The notes beneath the pieces are model-generated. The model did no database searches, was not told the DNA's origin, and worked only from the letters and a program-made list of their open reading frames with translations. Position numbers and translations under genes: made by a program. From the NCBI RefSeq assembly GCF_963678635.1, contig NC_087068.1, forward strand, positions 31,002,318 through 31,066,317: a stretch of DNA of 64,000 bases, written 5' to 3'. Source of the DNA: Symsagittifera roscoffensis (lineage: Eukaryota > Xenacoelomorpha > Acoela > Convolutidae). Every line of letters starts with the position of its first letter. The stretch's first letter is position 1. Of this stretch, positions 33,305-42,350 are shown one piece after another.

Positions 33305-34441
33305 CAATTCAAAAATCCATCAAAAATTGCTACCCAACAGTCACAAAATCAGTCTTCACCGACATCATCCCAAGATAATCCAACACCACCTTCAACTACT
33401 CAAAATCCTCAAACATCTACACGAATTTCTTTTCAAGACAATCCATACACCTTTGAAGAACGGCACGCTCGTTTATCTGAACCACTAGAACCAGTTCAAC
33501 GACAAGCACCTCTAAGTGAACCAACATATAATCTTTACCCAACACTACCACAAGAACTAAGTAGAATACGAAACCTTAGTCAAAACCAAAACACAACAGA
33601 AATAAATAGACAAATTATACATCCTCGACGAAATAGAAATTTTCAAACTCCCCGAGTTCATTTTGATATACCTCAATCCCCAACACAAACCACTCCAGAA
33701 AACACCACTGGTATCACACCAGAAACCCCTACACTTCTTTCACAACGAAGCACTTCAAGTCTACCTTCAGACTACTTAGGTTCAACACCAACATCTGAAC
33801 AAATACGAGAAAACCCTTTTAACCCCCCAAACCTAACATCACGACTACCATATTGGACTACACATTCATTTACACAAGGTGAACCAAATTTAGCTAATGA
33901 CCCCATAGATATTTCTACGGATACAACAACATCCTCATCACTACCAGAAACATTATCACTACCATCAACACCATCAACAAGTCAATTTTCACCACTACCC
34001 TTTAACTTAAATTTTCCAAATAATCTCGACGCCAGATATCGAGAACAATCTTCAATAAATATTCCTTTAAGATTAGATTGGAATACATTCACAGCACCCC
34101 CACCATTATTTGGACAGCATCACGAAAGTAACCGCCTTCATAACTGGGCACTTAATAGATTACAATATCGCCAAGATATTCACAACGATATCCGTGATCA
34201 CAATATTCAAATACTCCAACAAAACAGTTTACAATTAAAGTTTGAAATCACAGTTAAATTAAACAATATTACACAACATCCCTACCCATTAAATCCACCT
34301 AACATCACAGCTCAATCACTACCACCACCGTTTATAACTACCGAAGTAATATATAAATACGACAGATACACCAAAAACACAATTGGTTACATTACATTTT
34401 ATAATCCATACTCAGGATTATCATACACATGTATATTCTAA
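33305..34441 (+). CDS. 378-codon open frame without any ATG, P/S/T/Q/N-rich
   Basis: The frame is open from just after TAA 33,302-33,304 to TAA 34,439-34,441, and I find no ATG codon in it. The N-terminal two thirds is rich in Pro, Ser, Thr, Gln and Asn; the C-terminal third is more globular (LHNWALNRLQYRQDIHND, then FEITVKLNNIT, ending near TIGYITFYNPYSG). It overlaps the envelope-like ORF by 13 nt. Expression would need splicing from an upstream AUG exon (an acceptor-like cccaacag ends at 33,340) or a non-AUG start. A -1 shift from ORF b would meet TAA 33,302, so that route fails. No known domain. An open frame of this length in AT-rich DNA is unlikely by chance. Confidence 0.7.
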   Translation, partial: QFKNPSKIATQQSQNQSSPTSSQDNPTPPSTTQNPQTSTRISFQDNPYTFEERHARLSEPLEPVQRQAPLSEPTYNLYPTLPQELSRIRNLSQNQNTTEINRQIIHPRRNRNFQTPRVHFDIPQSPTQTTPENTTGITPETPTLLSQRSTSSLPSDYLGSTPTSEQIRENPFNPPNLTSRLPYWTTHSFTQGEPNLANDPIDISTDTTTSSSLPETLSLPSTPSTSQFSPLPFNLNFPNNLDARYREQSSINIPLRLDWNTFTAPPPLFGQHHESNRLHNWALNRLQYRQDIHNDIRDHNIQILQQNSLQLKFEITVKLNNITQHPYPLNPPNITAQSLPPPFITTEVIYKYDRYTKNTIGYITFYNPYSGLSYTCIF

Positions 34442-37047
34442 AATTATTAAATTTTCTCCAACTCCTTTTTCTAGTAACTTCAATTCAAAACATAAACCCT
34501 TCACCTCGTACAGGACCACAAGATTTATTAGTAACACATTACGATTGCGAAGAAAATGAACAAAAAACACTACACAAATATGCAATCAATCAAGTATCAC
34601 AATGTGAAACAGAACCACAAGCTATAGAAACCACAGATATAATAGCAACACTCTATTCAAAAGCCCGAGCTACAACAGTTACAGGTTATAAATTCACAGC
34701 AACATTTTCCGAAAAGAAAGTACATTGTTCACAAGTCTCGAACGGAAACAAAAACCGACTTGACCATGAATCATTCTATCAAAGTAATATAGAACGTCTT
34801 TTACATCTCAATCCCGACGATTGTAAAAATGAATTACTTAGACTAAACATCACACAAAATAAAAATTCCCAAAGAAAATTAGTTAATTTTCAAGTTTTTT
34901 CAGACTCTGTACATCAATCACAACTTGAAAGACACCAAGGACATATAAAACTAGACGAAAAATACCCGTATAACGGCGCACACGGACGATTAACATATGA
35001 CCTACATGATAAACATTGGATACCACACATTGGTATAAATAACCCATCAAACTGCAAAGCAGACACAAAAAATAAAGGATATCAAGAAATAATGTTTTTC
35101 GATTGGAAAATACAACTCGAAAAAATACAACTCACACGAGATTTATCTGATAATACAATGATCTATCAAGGAATCCGACTACCTTGTAAAAACGATCAAG
35201 GATATTGCGACCCTACAACAAGAACACAAGCAACAATTGTTTGGTTCCCCGAAGACACATGTACAACATTTCAAGTAGCAAAAATACACGCTCGTATGAT
35301 AAAATTTCACGAAAAATATTTCATACAATCAATTCCTTACGAACAAGTCCATCCATCACGAAAACTAAGTTCCGATTTTAGAAACATAGATAACATAGAA
35401 AATAAATTGACACGTTTTCAAATATATCAAGAAACAGAACTTGCATGTAAATACAGAAACCCACTTCACAGAACACAATACTCTGAAATTTTAGTTGAAT
35501 ATGAAAAAGGATTCGACATGACCACTGGAAAAGTAAAAATCGACCCATATGCCACAGGTCATCCTCTAAACGAAGGAACATCCTATATACCAGTTAATTT
35601 TGAAAAAAGCAACGGACAACCTGGTGGACATCTAAAACCTTATGACACCAGAAGCACACGCTTACAAGAATTATCACTAATGAATACCACATATTTTGGT
35701 AATATCCACTATGATATTCATTTGGATATGAAACTAGACTATACAATTAGCCGCATTTTTCAAGAAATGTCACTCTCCGAATTAGAAACACTACATCAAC
35801 TATGCGAATTAGAACGAACACAAATATTACAATCACTTGCACTAGCAGTATTAAAAATACCCTACGCAGGATATTTATTATCAGGAAATAGATCAAATTT
35901 TTTAGACTATGAAGGAAACATCTTATGGTTTTATACTTGTACTAAAAAAGTATCACCACTATACGTTTTTGAAGATAAACGATGTTATAAAAGAATCCCT
36001 ATCTTTTATAAGAATAAAGTACATTTCGTGGATACACTTTCACGAAGAACCTATTTCTGGGATACCGCAGTCCCATGTGGATCAGAAAATAGCCACAATG
36101 TAGTACAACTAAACCCTGATGAAAATAAATATTATCTTCTCACTCCATACCCCACATTAATGCAATCACTCAAAAAATTTTCACCAGAAAGCATTCGCGC
36201 TATCGCTCGAAACCCAAATATAGACTTACAATCAATAGGAATCTATTCAAAATCAGATATTCAACATCACATTAGAACACAACAATTCCAAGAGTTACTA
36301 ACACAAATGGACACTATACAAAGACAATCAATTGACCAAAACTTACGCAAACTTGCAGAAACCGCAGGATTTGCCGATATCTACACGCAAGACTATAGCG
36401 GATATTTTAAAGACATTAAAGATTATATATATCTAAACGGCGAAAAATACCGTCCCCAAGATATATCACCAATCAACATTTTTAGCTTTGTTACACTCAA
36501 AAATGAGATCCTAGATTTTCTAGGATGGCCCTACTACATCTTAGAAAAATTGACTATTTTATACGCAATGTTTAACTTTATTGGATTTCTTTTCTCACTC
36601 TTAAAAGGAATCTACAATACATGTGCTATACACACACAAGTAAACAGACAAGCAAGTGTAGCACGCATACTCTTTGCAGGATTTTTTGGAATCTTTTCCA
36701 CATCTATAAACAAAATTCTTTTAGACGCACAAATAAAAGAATATAACACAAAAATAACAACACGACAAAATACATACGACGAAGAACATAACAATGTAGA
36801 CACACAGCCAACGGCACCACAATTGCCACCCCTGCCAAATAACCATCCACTATCCCTAGTCCCACGAAATTTTCGAAATTTAGCAATCACACATAATCCA
36901 AATTTTAGACTCATCACATCACAAAGTCCCGTACAGCATATAATGACACATCAATCACACGATGATAACACTTATGAACAAATTATTGAACAACCCCATA
37001 CCACCGCTTTTCAATCTCAAAATAATAATTTTTTTAGCCCACGATGA
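34429..37047 (+). CDS. Envelope-like membrane glycoprotein ORF (872 residues)
   Basis: ATG 34,429 to TGA 37,045-37,047. An N-terminal signal-peptide-like segment (LLNFLQLLFLVTS, about residues 5-18) is followed by a cysteine-rich ectodomain with N-x-S/T sites (for example LRLNITQN, MNTTYFG, GNRSNF). A strong hydrophobic segment at about residues 705-732 (ILYAMFNFIGFLFSLL) is the likely membrane anchor, and a second weaker one follows at about 750-765, then a polar tail of about 100 residues. This topology and its position downstream of pol fit a retroviral-type envelope, acquired by gypsy-like elements several times from unrelated viruses. Which viral glycoprotein family it comes from I cannot say from sequence alone. 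One minimal R-x-x-R site (RSTR) is visible; no strong furin site. The frame is intact. Confidence 0.8.
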   Translation: MYILKLLNFLQLLFLVTSIQNINPSPRTGPQDLLVTHYDCEENEQKTLHKYAINQVSQCETEPQAIETTDIIATLYSKARATTVTGYKFTATFSEKKVHCSQVSNGNKNRLDHESFYQSNIERLLHLNPDDCKNELLRLNITQNKNSQRKLVNFQVFSDSVHQSQLERHQGHIKLDEKYPYNGAHGRLTYDLHDKHWIPHIGINNPSNCKADTKNKGYQEIMFFDWKIQLEKIQLTRDLSDNTMIYQGIRLPCKNDQGYCDPTTRTQATIVWFPEDTCTTFQVAKIHARMIKFHEKYFIQSIPYEQVHPSRKLSSDFRNIDNIENKLTRFQIYQETELACKYRNPLHRTQYSEILVEYEKGFDMTTGKVKIDPYATGHPLNEGTSYIPVNFEKSNGQPGGHLKPYDTRSTRLQELSLMNTTYFGNIHYDIHLDMKLDYTISRIFQEMSLSELETLHQLCELERTQILQSLALAVLKIPYAGYLLSGNRSNFLDYEGNILWFYTCTKKVSPLYVFEDKRCYKRIPIFYKNKVHFVDTLSRRTYFWDTAVPCGSENSHNVVQLNPDENKYYLLTPYPTLMQSLKKFSPESIRAIARNPNIDLQSIGIYSKSDIQHHIRTQQFQELLTQMDTIQRQSIDQNLRKLAETAGFADIYTQDYSGYFKDIKDYIYLNGEKYRPQDISPINIFSFVTLKNEILDFLGWPYYILEKLTILYAMFNFIGFLFSLLKGIYNTCAIHTQVNRQASVARILFAGFFGIFSTSINKILLDAQIKEYNTKITTRQNTYDEEHNNVDTQPTAPQLPPLPNNHPLSLVPRNFRNLAITHNPNFRLITSQSPVQHIMTHQSHDDNTYEQIIEQPHTTAFQSQNNNFFSPR

Positions 37048-38837
37048 GCCGCCAACTTGGATCACTCCATCGATCAAATTCCCATCCAACCAACCTTACC
37101 TCTTCAATCCCAATAATCCCACTTTTTGCTTTTCCGCCACCCGATTTTCCATCTAGCAATGTAACATCAGGCATGAATTCCGACACTAACTCACAAATTT
37201 CAGTTTTATACTCCATCTCACAGCTAAATAACCCGAATATTGAAACCCCCGATGAATTTGCCGACTCAGAACCATCTCCATCCAATAATTTCCATAACCC
37301 TTCTCATTTTTCTCAACCTCCCTTTCAACCCATATTGTCAAATAACCCTGACCCCATCACTCCTACACCCTCTTATGCTTCCCAAGTTACCCCAACCTAC
37401 TCCTCATACCACTCTGACCAATCATCTCCAGATACCCCCCGAATCTCACCAGAGCTAGACAATTTTATTACCCTCCAACAACAACCCTACCACCTTAACA
37501 CCCCGACCATAAACCAAATCTTCTCCACTACAAATTCAACCAATCCTCCTACACCCTCTTCAAATTATACTGAATCATTAGCACCATCATCCACATCAAC
37601 TGAATCCTCACTCAATACTAATAGAGCTTACCGCACTTTTAAACGAAAATTCCCCAACTATCCTTTCCCAGCAAAACCAGGAACAGCCCGTGAATACATC
37701 AATCACCCCCAGCATACTAACACAAGAGAATTTTTAGCTATCACTTTACCCTCATTTCCACAATACACCTTAAACACCCCTCATGACGCTAACGAAACAC
37801 GCAACTTTGTAGACGAATACGTTTTAATGCCCACTCTCTCTTGGACCTCATACTATCATTTCACTAACCCTCTTTGCTTACCTTTAACCAACACTTCCAT
37901 CGATACAGACCGAAACAAAGACATGCTATATCGACTAACTACACCACTCACCGCTAGACAATTTACTTACGTAGGATATAAAAAATCACTAAAAATACAC
38001 ACTGCACCTAGAGCTAATGAATATACACTAGAATACTACGATCACAACATCATAAGAGCTAACCAAGATCAATTCTTAGATGAAGATCGCTTCGCTAATC
38101 CACAAATCACCGAGAAATTTTTCATCAAGACACCATATGTATTTACACTAAACATCTTTGACCGAAAGTTTGATCACATTATTTCAGAAGCACTAACAAG
38201 CACACAAGCATACGAAAGTTTTAAAGAACGCTTCCAAATCTTCTCACTAACCTTTCATTTCCTTGCACCACACGAAAGAGATTTACACTGCTCACACGAT
38301 ATTATGTTGCGAACTAAACAAACACATACATACAGTTACTATCGTTTCATCCAAAATCACTTTGACCTCCACACACCCTCTAGACAACCACACCATCGTT
38401 TCCAATTCATCAATTCAAAATACACTTCACCATATTTCCTAAATTTCACATATTGTATTAAAGACACTAACCTTCATGGTATTCTTCGTAATTATGACCC
38501 CATAACCCAAATGTACATCTTCTGTCCCATCACCAAGACCTTCAACGCCGAAGAATCCCGACCCTTCCTTATCCCGCACGAGTTTGTACAGCCTATAGAA
38601 ATCCCCATTTTAGAATTCATCCATAACACTACATTTAACCACAAATTATATAACTTAATCCAAAACACACCTTATGAGTTTGCAGTAGGCACTGAAGAAT
38701 TAACCACCATTAAGGCACTTCAATTGCTTTGGCCACTACTTCAAACTAAAAATATCATCCGCATATTAGCTAAACTACTCACAACTTCAGAACTAATTCA
38801 CGACATCTTCCCCCACGGTTTTTTCCCCGACGACTAA
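37044..38837 (+). CDS. 597-residue ORF downstream of env, unknown function
   Basis: Starts at ATG 37,044 within the ATGA overlapping the env stop, ends TAA 38,835-38,837. Residues 1-about 200 are a Pro/Ser/Thr/Asn-rich low-complexity region; residues about 205-597 look folded, with many aromatic residues (NFVDEYVLMPTLSWTSYYHF, FHFLAPHERDLHCSHDI) and a C-terminal helix-rich part (ALQLLWPLLQTKNIIRILAK). No signal peptide or membrane segment. The DNA of the first third is C- and T-rich with many CCC/CCT codons, unlike the A-rich env and pol, which may point to a separate origin. It shares the P/S/T-rich head plus folded tail layout with the AUG-less frame upstream. The stop lies 3 nt before a splice donor. 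Confidence 0.75.
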   Translation: MSRQLGSLHRSNSHPTNLTSSIPIIPLFAFPPPDFPSSNVTSGMNSDTNSQISVLYSISQLNNPNIETPDEFADSEPSPSNNFHNPSHFSQPPFQPILSNNPDPITPTPSYASQVTPTYSSYHSDQSSPDTPRISPELDNFITLQQQPYHLNTPTINQIFSTTNSTNPPTPSSNYTESLAPSSTSTESSLNTNRAYRTFKRKFPNYPFPAKPGTAREYINHPQHTNTREFLAITLPSFPQYTLNTPHDANETRNFVDEYVLMPTLSWTSYYHFTNPLCLPLTNTSIDTDRNKDMLYRLTTPLTARQFTYVGYKKSLKIHTAPRANEYTLEYYDHNIIRANQDQFLDEDRFANPQITEKFFIKTPYVFTLNIFDRKFDHIISEALTSTQAYESFKERFQIFSLTFHFLAPHERDLHCSHDIMLRTKQTHTYSYYRFIQNHFDLHTPSRQPHHRFQFINSKYTSPYFLNFTYCIKDTNLHGILRNYDPITQMYIFCPITKTFNAEESRPFLIPHEFVQPIEIPILEFIHNTTFNHKLYNLIQNTPYEFAVGTEELTTIKALQLLWPLLQTKNIIRILAKLLTTSELIHDIFPHGFFPDD

Positions 38838-38840
38838 CAG

Positions 38841-38917
38841 GTAAGTATGAATTAAATGAATATTACTAACTAATTAAAAAATAAACACTCACCATTCTTT
38901 ATTCATGTTTTCTTTAG
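38841..38917 (+). other. Consensus 77-bp intron in the 3' untranslated region of the element
   Basis: CAG|GTAAGT donor at 38,838-38,846, TACTAAC branch-point word at 38,864-38,870 and a TTTCTTTAG acceptor ending at 38,917. All three signals match consensus and the spacing is normal. It begins 3 nt after the stop of the 597-residue ORF. Because the integrated copy still has it, the copied RNA must have been unspliced here. Confidence 0.65.
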
Positions 38918-40391
38918 ATTTTTAGCCTTCATCCGACGATCACCTACAAAAACCACAAAAGACAAATAAAAAATCGCAAATTTCATCAAACAAATTTCCA
39001 AAATTCTATTAATCTCTTACACATATAAATTTATAAATTCAATACCAATGCAGTAAATTAATTTATAAAATTTTCCCCCAAAAGCAGTAAATCTACATAT
39101 GATGAAAATTTGTATCTTAAAATTCCCCCATTACTAGCAGTAAATTTCCAAATTCTATGCAGTAAATTAATAAAATGCAATTGCAGTACTAACCTTTTGA
39201 TATTTTCATTCACTCGCACAGAAATTCTATCCATACTCGCACAGCTCGCCCACGAAGAATTGTTTAAAATAATGAATTTCAGTTTCAAGTTTTCACACTC
39301 AATAACTCTAACACACGATAACAAGTTTCAAACTTTCCTTTAACCCGGTTGGAGAGAAATCATATACTAAACAAAACTAACCAACGCAGCTTACTAAATA
39401 CCACAAATCATAGAATAACAGCATGACTAAGAAAAGGAAACCAACGGTACCCAAACCGGATTAACCCAGTTTAAAACTGGATAATTTATTCTTTTGAAGA
39501 CTATTATAAAGTCTTAGAAAGAAATAATAAAACACAAAAAAGTCGAAAGACAAACCCATACCACAAACAATTTGATTTTTGAAAAAAGGACACAACCAAA
39601 GAAACATAAGTAAAACCACAACAAACCCAACATAAAACGTTGTCACATAACAGGACCCCTCACAAAAACCGCATGAAATCATACTCCCACACCTGGCCTA
39701 ACCCACCAGGAAAGGACGTCCTGAGCATGCTCTATAGCCGGCCTAACCCACCGCGCTACATCCACGCTTTGTGACCACACCTTTATTTTTAATAAGAGCT
39801 ACTCAAGGGTGAGTAACTCTTCAAAATAACCGAACTAAAACAAAAAGCTTTTGTGAAAACAACTAACTAAAATCATGATTAAAAAATATTAAACTAATAA
39901 AAGTTTTATAAAATGTAAAATCACATGATGCAATATATAGATCAGAATACAACACCAAGGACGAACATCAAAAGACAAGACGACCTCACTACACTCGAGA
40001 GAGAATGACCAACTACAATCGATATGCCACTCACAATCACAACTCAAAGGATTTAGAGTACGACTTGACTTCGCAGAAAAGGACTTCATTGAACTAGACC
40101 AATGACCACCTCGATGTTCAAGTATACGTACAGATCCGAGTAATCAGGCATCCCCTCCACGCACAATCTCCACGCCATTCCCAAGCTAGATCAGATACAA
40201 AGGAAGTTCTCCCTGAAGAACAGAAAAACCTGACATAGCCAACCATTCTGAAATCAGAATTGGTTTTGTTGCAAAGACTCAGTCGTTGTCACAAGGAGAA
40301 GCGAAAGAAAATTGTGATGTTCGCCAAATACCAACGTCCATCATCCATCCTTGAACTACAGAAGAACTGTTCTAAAAAACACTGTAAAACC
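38918..40391 (+). other. 3' non-coding region of the LTR element
   Basis: About 1.5 kb without a supported ORF. It contains four GCAGTAAAT words (39,050, 39,084, 39,137, 39,159) within 120 bp, two of them preceded by a CCCCC run, and a 15-nt perfect palindrome CCAGTTTAAAACTGG at 39,466-39,480. The word GGCCTAACCCACC occurs twice (about 39,692 and 39,740), and the minus strand there has a tRNA box-A-like TAGCGCGGTGGGTT. Functions unknown. Confidence 0.5.
39050..39167 (+). repeat. Four GCAGTAAAT words clustered in 118 bp
   Basis: Exact copies start at 39,050, 39,084, 39,137 and 39,159. Blocks 2 and 3 share a longer context (a CCCCC run and AAAATT before the word), so a local duplication is likely. 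It may be a cis-acting RNA or protein-binding cluster; unproven. Confidence 0.55.
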
Positions 40392-40399
40392 CGGATGGG
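40392..40399 (+). promoter_or_regulatory. Weak polypurine-tract candidate
   Basis: The plus-strand primer should be purine-rich directly before the 3' LTR. Only a short CGGATGGG stretch is present, continuing as TGGAA into the LTR. It is shorter than usual. Confidence 0.3.
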
Positions 40400-40807
40400 T
40401 GGAACCTGATCTAAACTATATTTTATGATTGGATAAATTAAATGTTTTACCAATGTAAAGTATTTAATATTAACCAATCATGATCCATCTAACTAACAAC
40501 CCACTTATTTGTAAGTGCTGAAGTTACTTGTAATTTCAGCACCAGAGAGATTTGAATTTAACTTAGAAATTAGTTGGACTCTCCTGAGCACTTCAGCAGC
40601 CGCAATAAACCAGTATACCCTAGATCTATTGAGCCTAGCAGAGACTAGTTAAACAACCTGAGACTAGATAGTATAAGAGTAAGATTAGGATCGGTATTAG
40701 ACTAAGAAGTTGCACGAATCTATCCGGCCGAAAATAAGATAGCGTGACGAGCAGACGGTGTACCCTATCCGAAATTACTCTATGAGTTACACTTCGGTTC
40801 TAACTCA
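40400..40807 (+). repeat. 3' long terminal repeat (408 bp)
   Basis: Same sequence as 21,960-22,367 by line-by-line reading, TG...CA ends. AATAAA at 40,604-40,609 could direct polyadenylation. It is followed by ATAA (40,808-40,811), the right target-site duplication. Confidence 0.92.
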
Positions 40808-40811
40808 ATAA

Positions 40812-41740
40812 GTTGAAGCCCATGAGGTAGAAGTAAGCGTCTTGTATCCTAATAAATCTACCAAATGACTTGCACCACTTGAGTATGAACTGTTTTAATC
40901 TGCCGCTGTTGCGTGTTATAATAATACAATAAATCGCGCGTTAGTTATACCAAATTGGCCACTTTTGCAAATTTTGAACCCTAACTTTACGAAAAACTAT
41001 CACAGGTAAAATGTCAATCTAATTTTGAATGCAAGATAAAAATATACTTTTTTTCCAGATGGTTCAAAAATGTTGTGGGGTCGAATCCTTTTCGTGGAAG
41101 TGATCCTTGTTCGTCTGCTGCAACGAAATCGTCCAAATGCACTGAAGGGGCTCATCCTTTCTTTCGCCTTCACTACCAATACTAGTACATTCGAGTAATG
41201 CATTGTATATAACCACTCTCATAATCTACAAGCAGCCCAGTTCAAGAACTCGACTGAAATTATTCGCACGATACACCAGAGCGAATTACGTTAAGAGTTA
41301 CTGAATTGAGCTAGTCTTAGTATAGTATATCTGATTATGGTTTCAACACTTCTATCTTCCTTTCCTAGGTCAAAAACTGACATTATCAATTCTCGCGCCA
41401 AAACTCTGACAAAATGTTGGATGAAAAAATAACAATTAAACCGACTAATTTTTCGACCGGGTGGTGCAGCATCGGGTCAATGCGAGTAAGATGTTTGCCA
41501 TAGAATTTGAAATTTAACTACGCGCTTGTTGAGTTCAATTCAAGAAACTCCTAGCCTCCATAATAATTGAGACCCTTGAAACTGAGTAGGACATCTAAAG
41601 TATAACTCAAAAACATAGAACATCTAAAAAAGGACATTCAACTCAAAAAACATAGGACATCTAAAAATTTTCTGAGGGTATGAACGCAGAAATGGAAATA
41701 AACGATTAAAGCCGGTTAAAAATCAACCGGTTTTGAAACC
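40812..41740. other. Right flank of the LTR element; a possible short exon
   Basis: Mostly unremarkable. An acceptor-like TTTTTTTCCAG ends at 41,058 and is followed by a GC-richer stretch open in two plus frames (to TAG near 41,186, or TAA at about 41,197). It could be a terminal exon interrupted upstream by the 18.8-kb insertion. Three ACATCTAAA words occur at 41,590-41,665. No recognisable domain. Confidence 0.25.
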
Positions 41741-42350
41741 GTACTTGATAAAGTACTTTTCGGAAAAGTATTTCGGAATTTTGATTTTAGGTATAAAAAT
41801 TGTACAGGTCTATATTTGATCAAAATCACTTTATTGGTTTTAAATGTCGTAGAAACTACCTAATTACCAATGTTGGTTTCTTCAAAAATTTTCATTCCTC
41901 TAGACATTCCGCATCCAGTTTCAATCGTTAATAGTCAATTATATTATATCATTTGTATCAGTCTTACAAATATTGAAAAAAGTTATATATATTAAATTAA
42001 TAATCGCTTTTAATTTCTCTTTTTTGAAAACAAGTTATAATAAATTTTGTTAAAATTTAACTAACCACTTATAATCGGTTATTAATCTATCTATTTTTGA
42101 TATGCTTATAATTGATTATCCATGATTATAATCAAAAATTTTTGTCCAAACTTTTAATTTAATCCCTACGATTATAATCCCTTTTTTTGCCCTTTTTTTC
42201 GTTGACCTGTCACCTAAACTGCTTATAATTATTGCTTTTAGCGGACATCGGTTTATGTGAAAAATGAGAAAATCGTTTTAGCAGTGTTCAATTCAATTTA
42301 ATTTAATATTTTTATCTCTTTTTCAATTCTCGGTTAAGTTTGTTTCATAA
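41740..42350 (+). repeat. Dispersed AT-rich repeat, copy 2 (no foldback insertion)
   Basis: Collinear with 20,130-21,440: tatttcggaa, gtacaggt, tagacattccgcatcc, a run of TTATAATC-like words and a TTTTTTTGCCC block in the same order. It lacks the 700-bp foldback element found in copy 1, so it acts as an empty-site relative. Confidence 0.6.

Larger units (their letters stand above)
21960..40807 (+). mobile_element. Complete 18.8-kb Ty3/gypsy-type LTR retroelement with envelope-like and accessory ORFs
   Basis: Two 408-bp LTRs starting TG and ending CA (21,960-22,367 and 40,400-40,807) are identical by eye over their whole length. They are flanked by ATAA on both sides (21,956-21,959 and 40,808-40,811), a 4-bp target-site duplication as used by several Ty3/gypsy-type elements. 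Between them lie a primer-binding-site candidate, a 1.7-kb leader with two ORFs, a single Gag-Pol frame, two tiny hydrophobic ORFs, a 378-codon frame without AUG, an envelope-like frame, a 597-residue ORF, an intron-like segment and a 1.5-kb 3' non-coding region. Typical Ty3/gypsy elements are about 5-8 kb, so this one is two to three times larger. Identical LTRs and unbroken long frames indicate a very recent insertion. The plus strand is A-rich and G-poor throughout Gag-Pol and env, unlike the flanks. Some animal groups carry env-bearing gypsy-like elements, but I do not recognise this exact gene set. Confidence 0.93.

Noticed and set aside
36612-36917. Minus-strand frames in the env region
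   Set aside because: Antisense shadows of the envelope-like ORF, caused by the strand's A-rich composition with few stop complements.
37240-37458. 72-residue frame inside the 597-residue ORF
   Set aside because: Shadow frame of the Pro/Ser/Thr-rich low-complexity segment.
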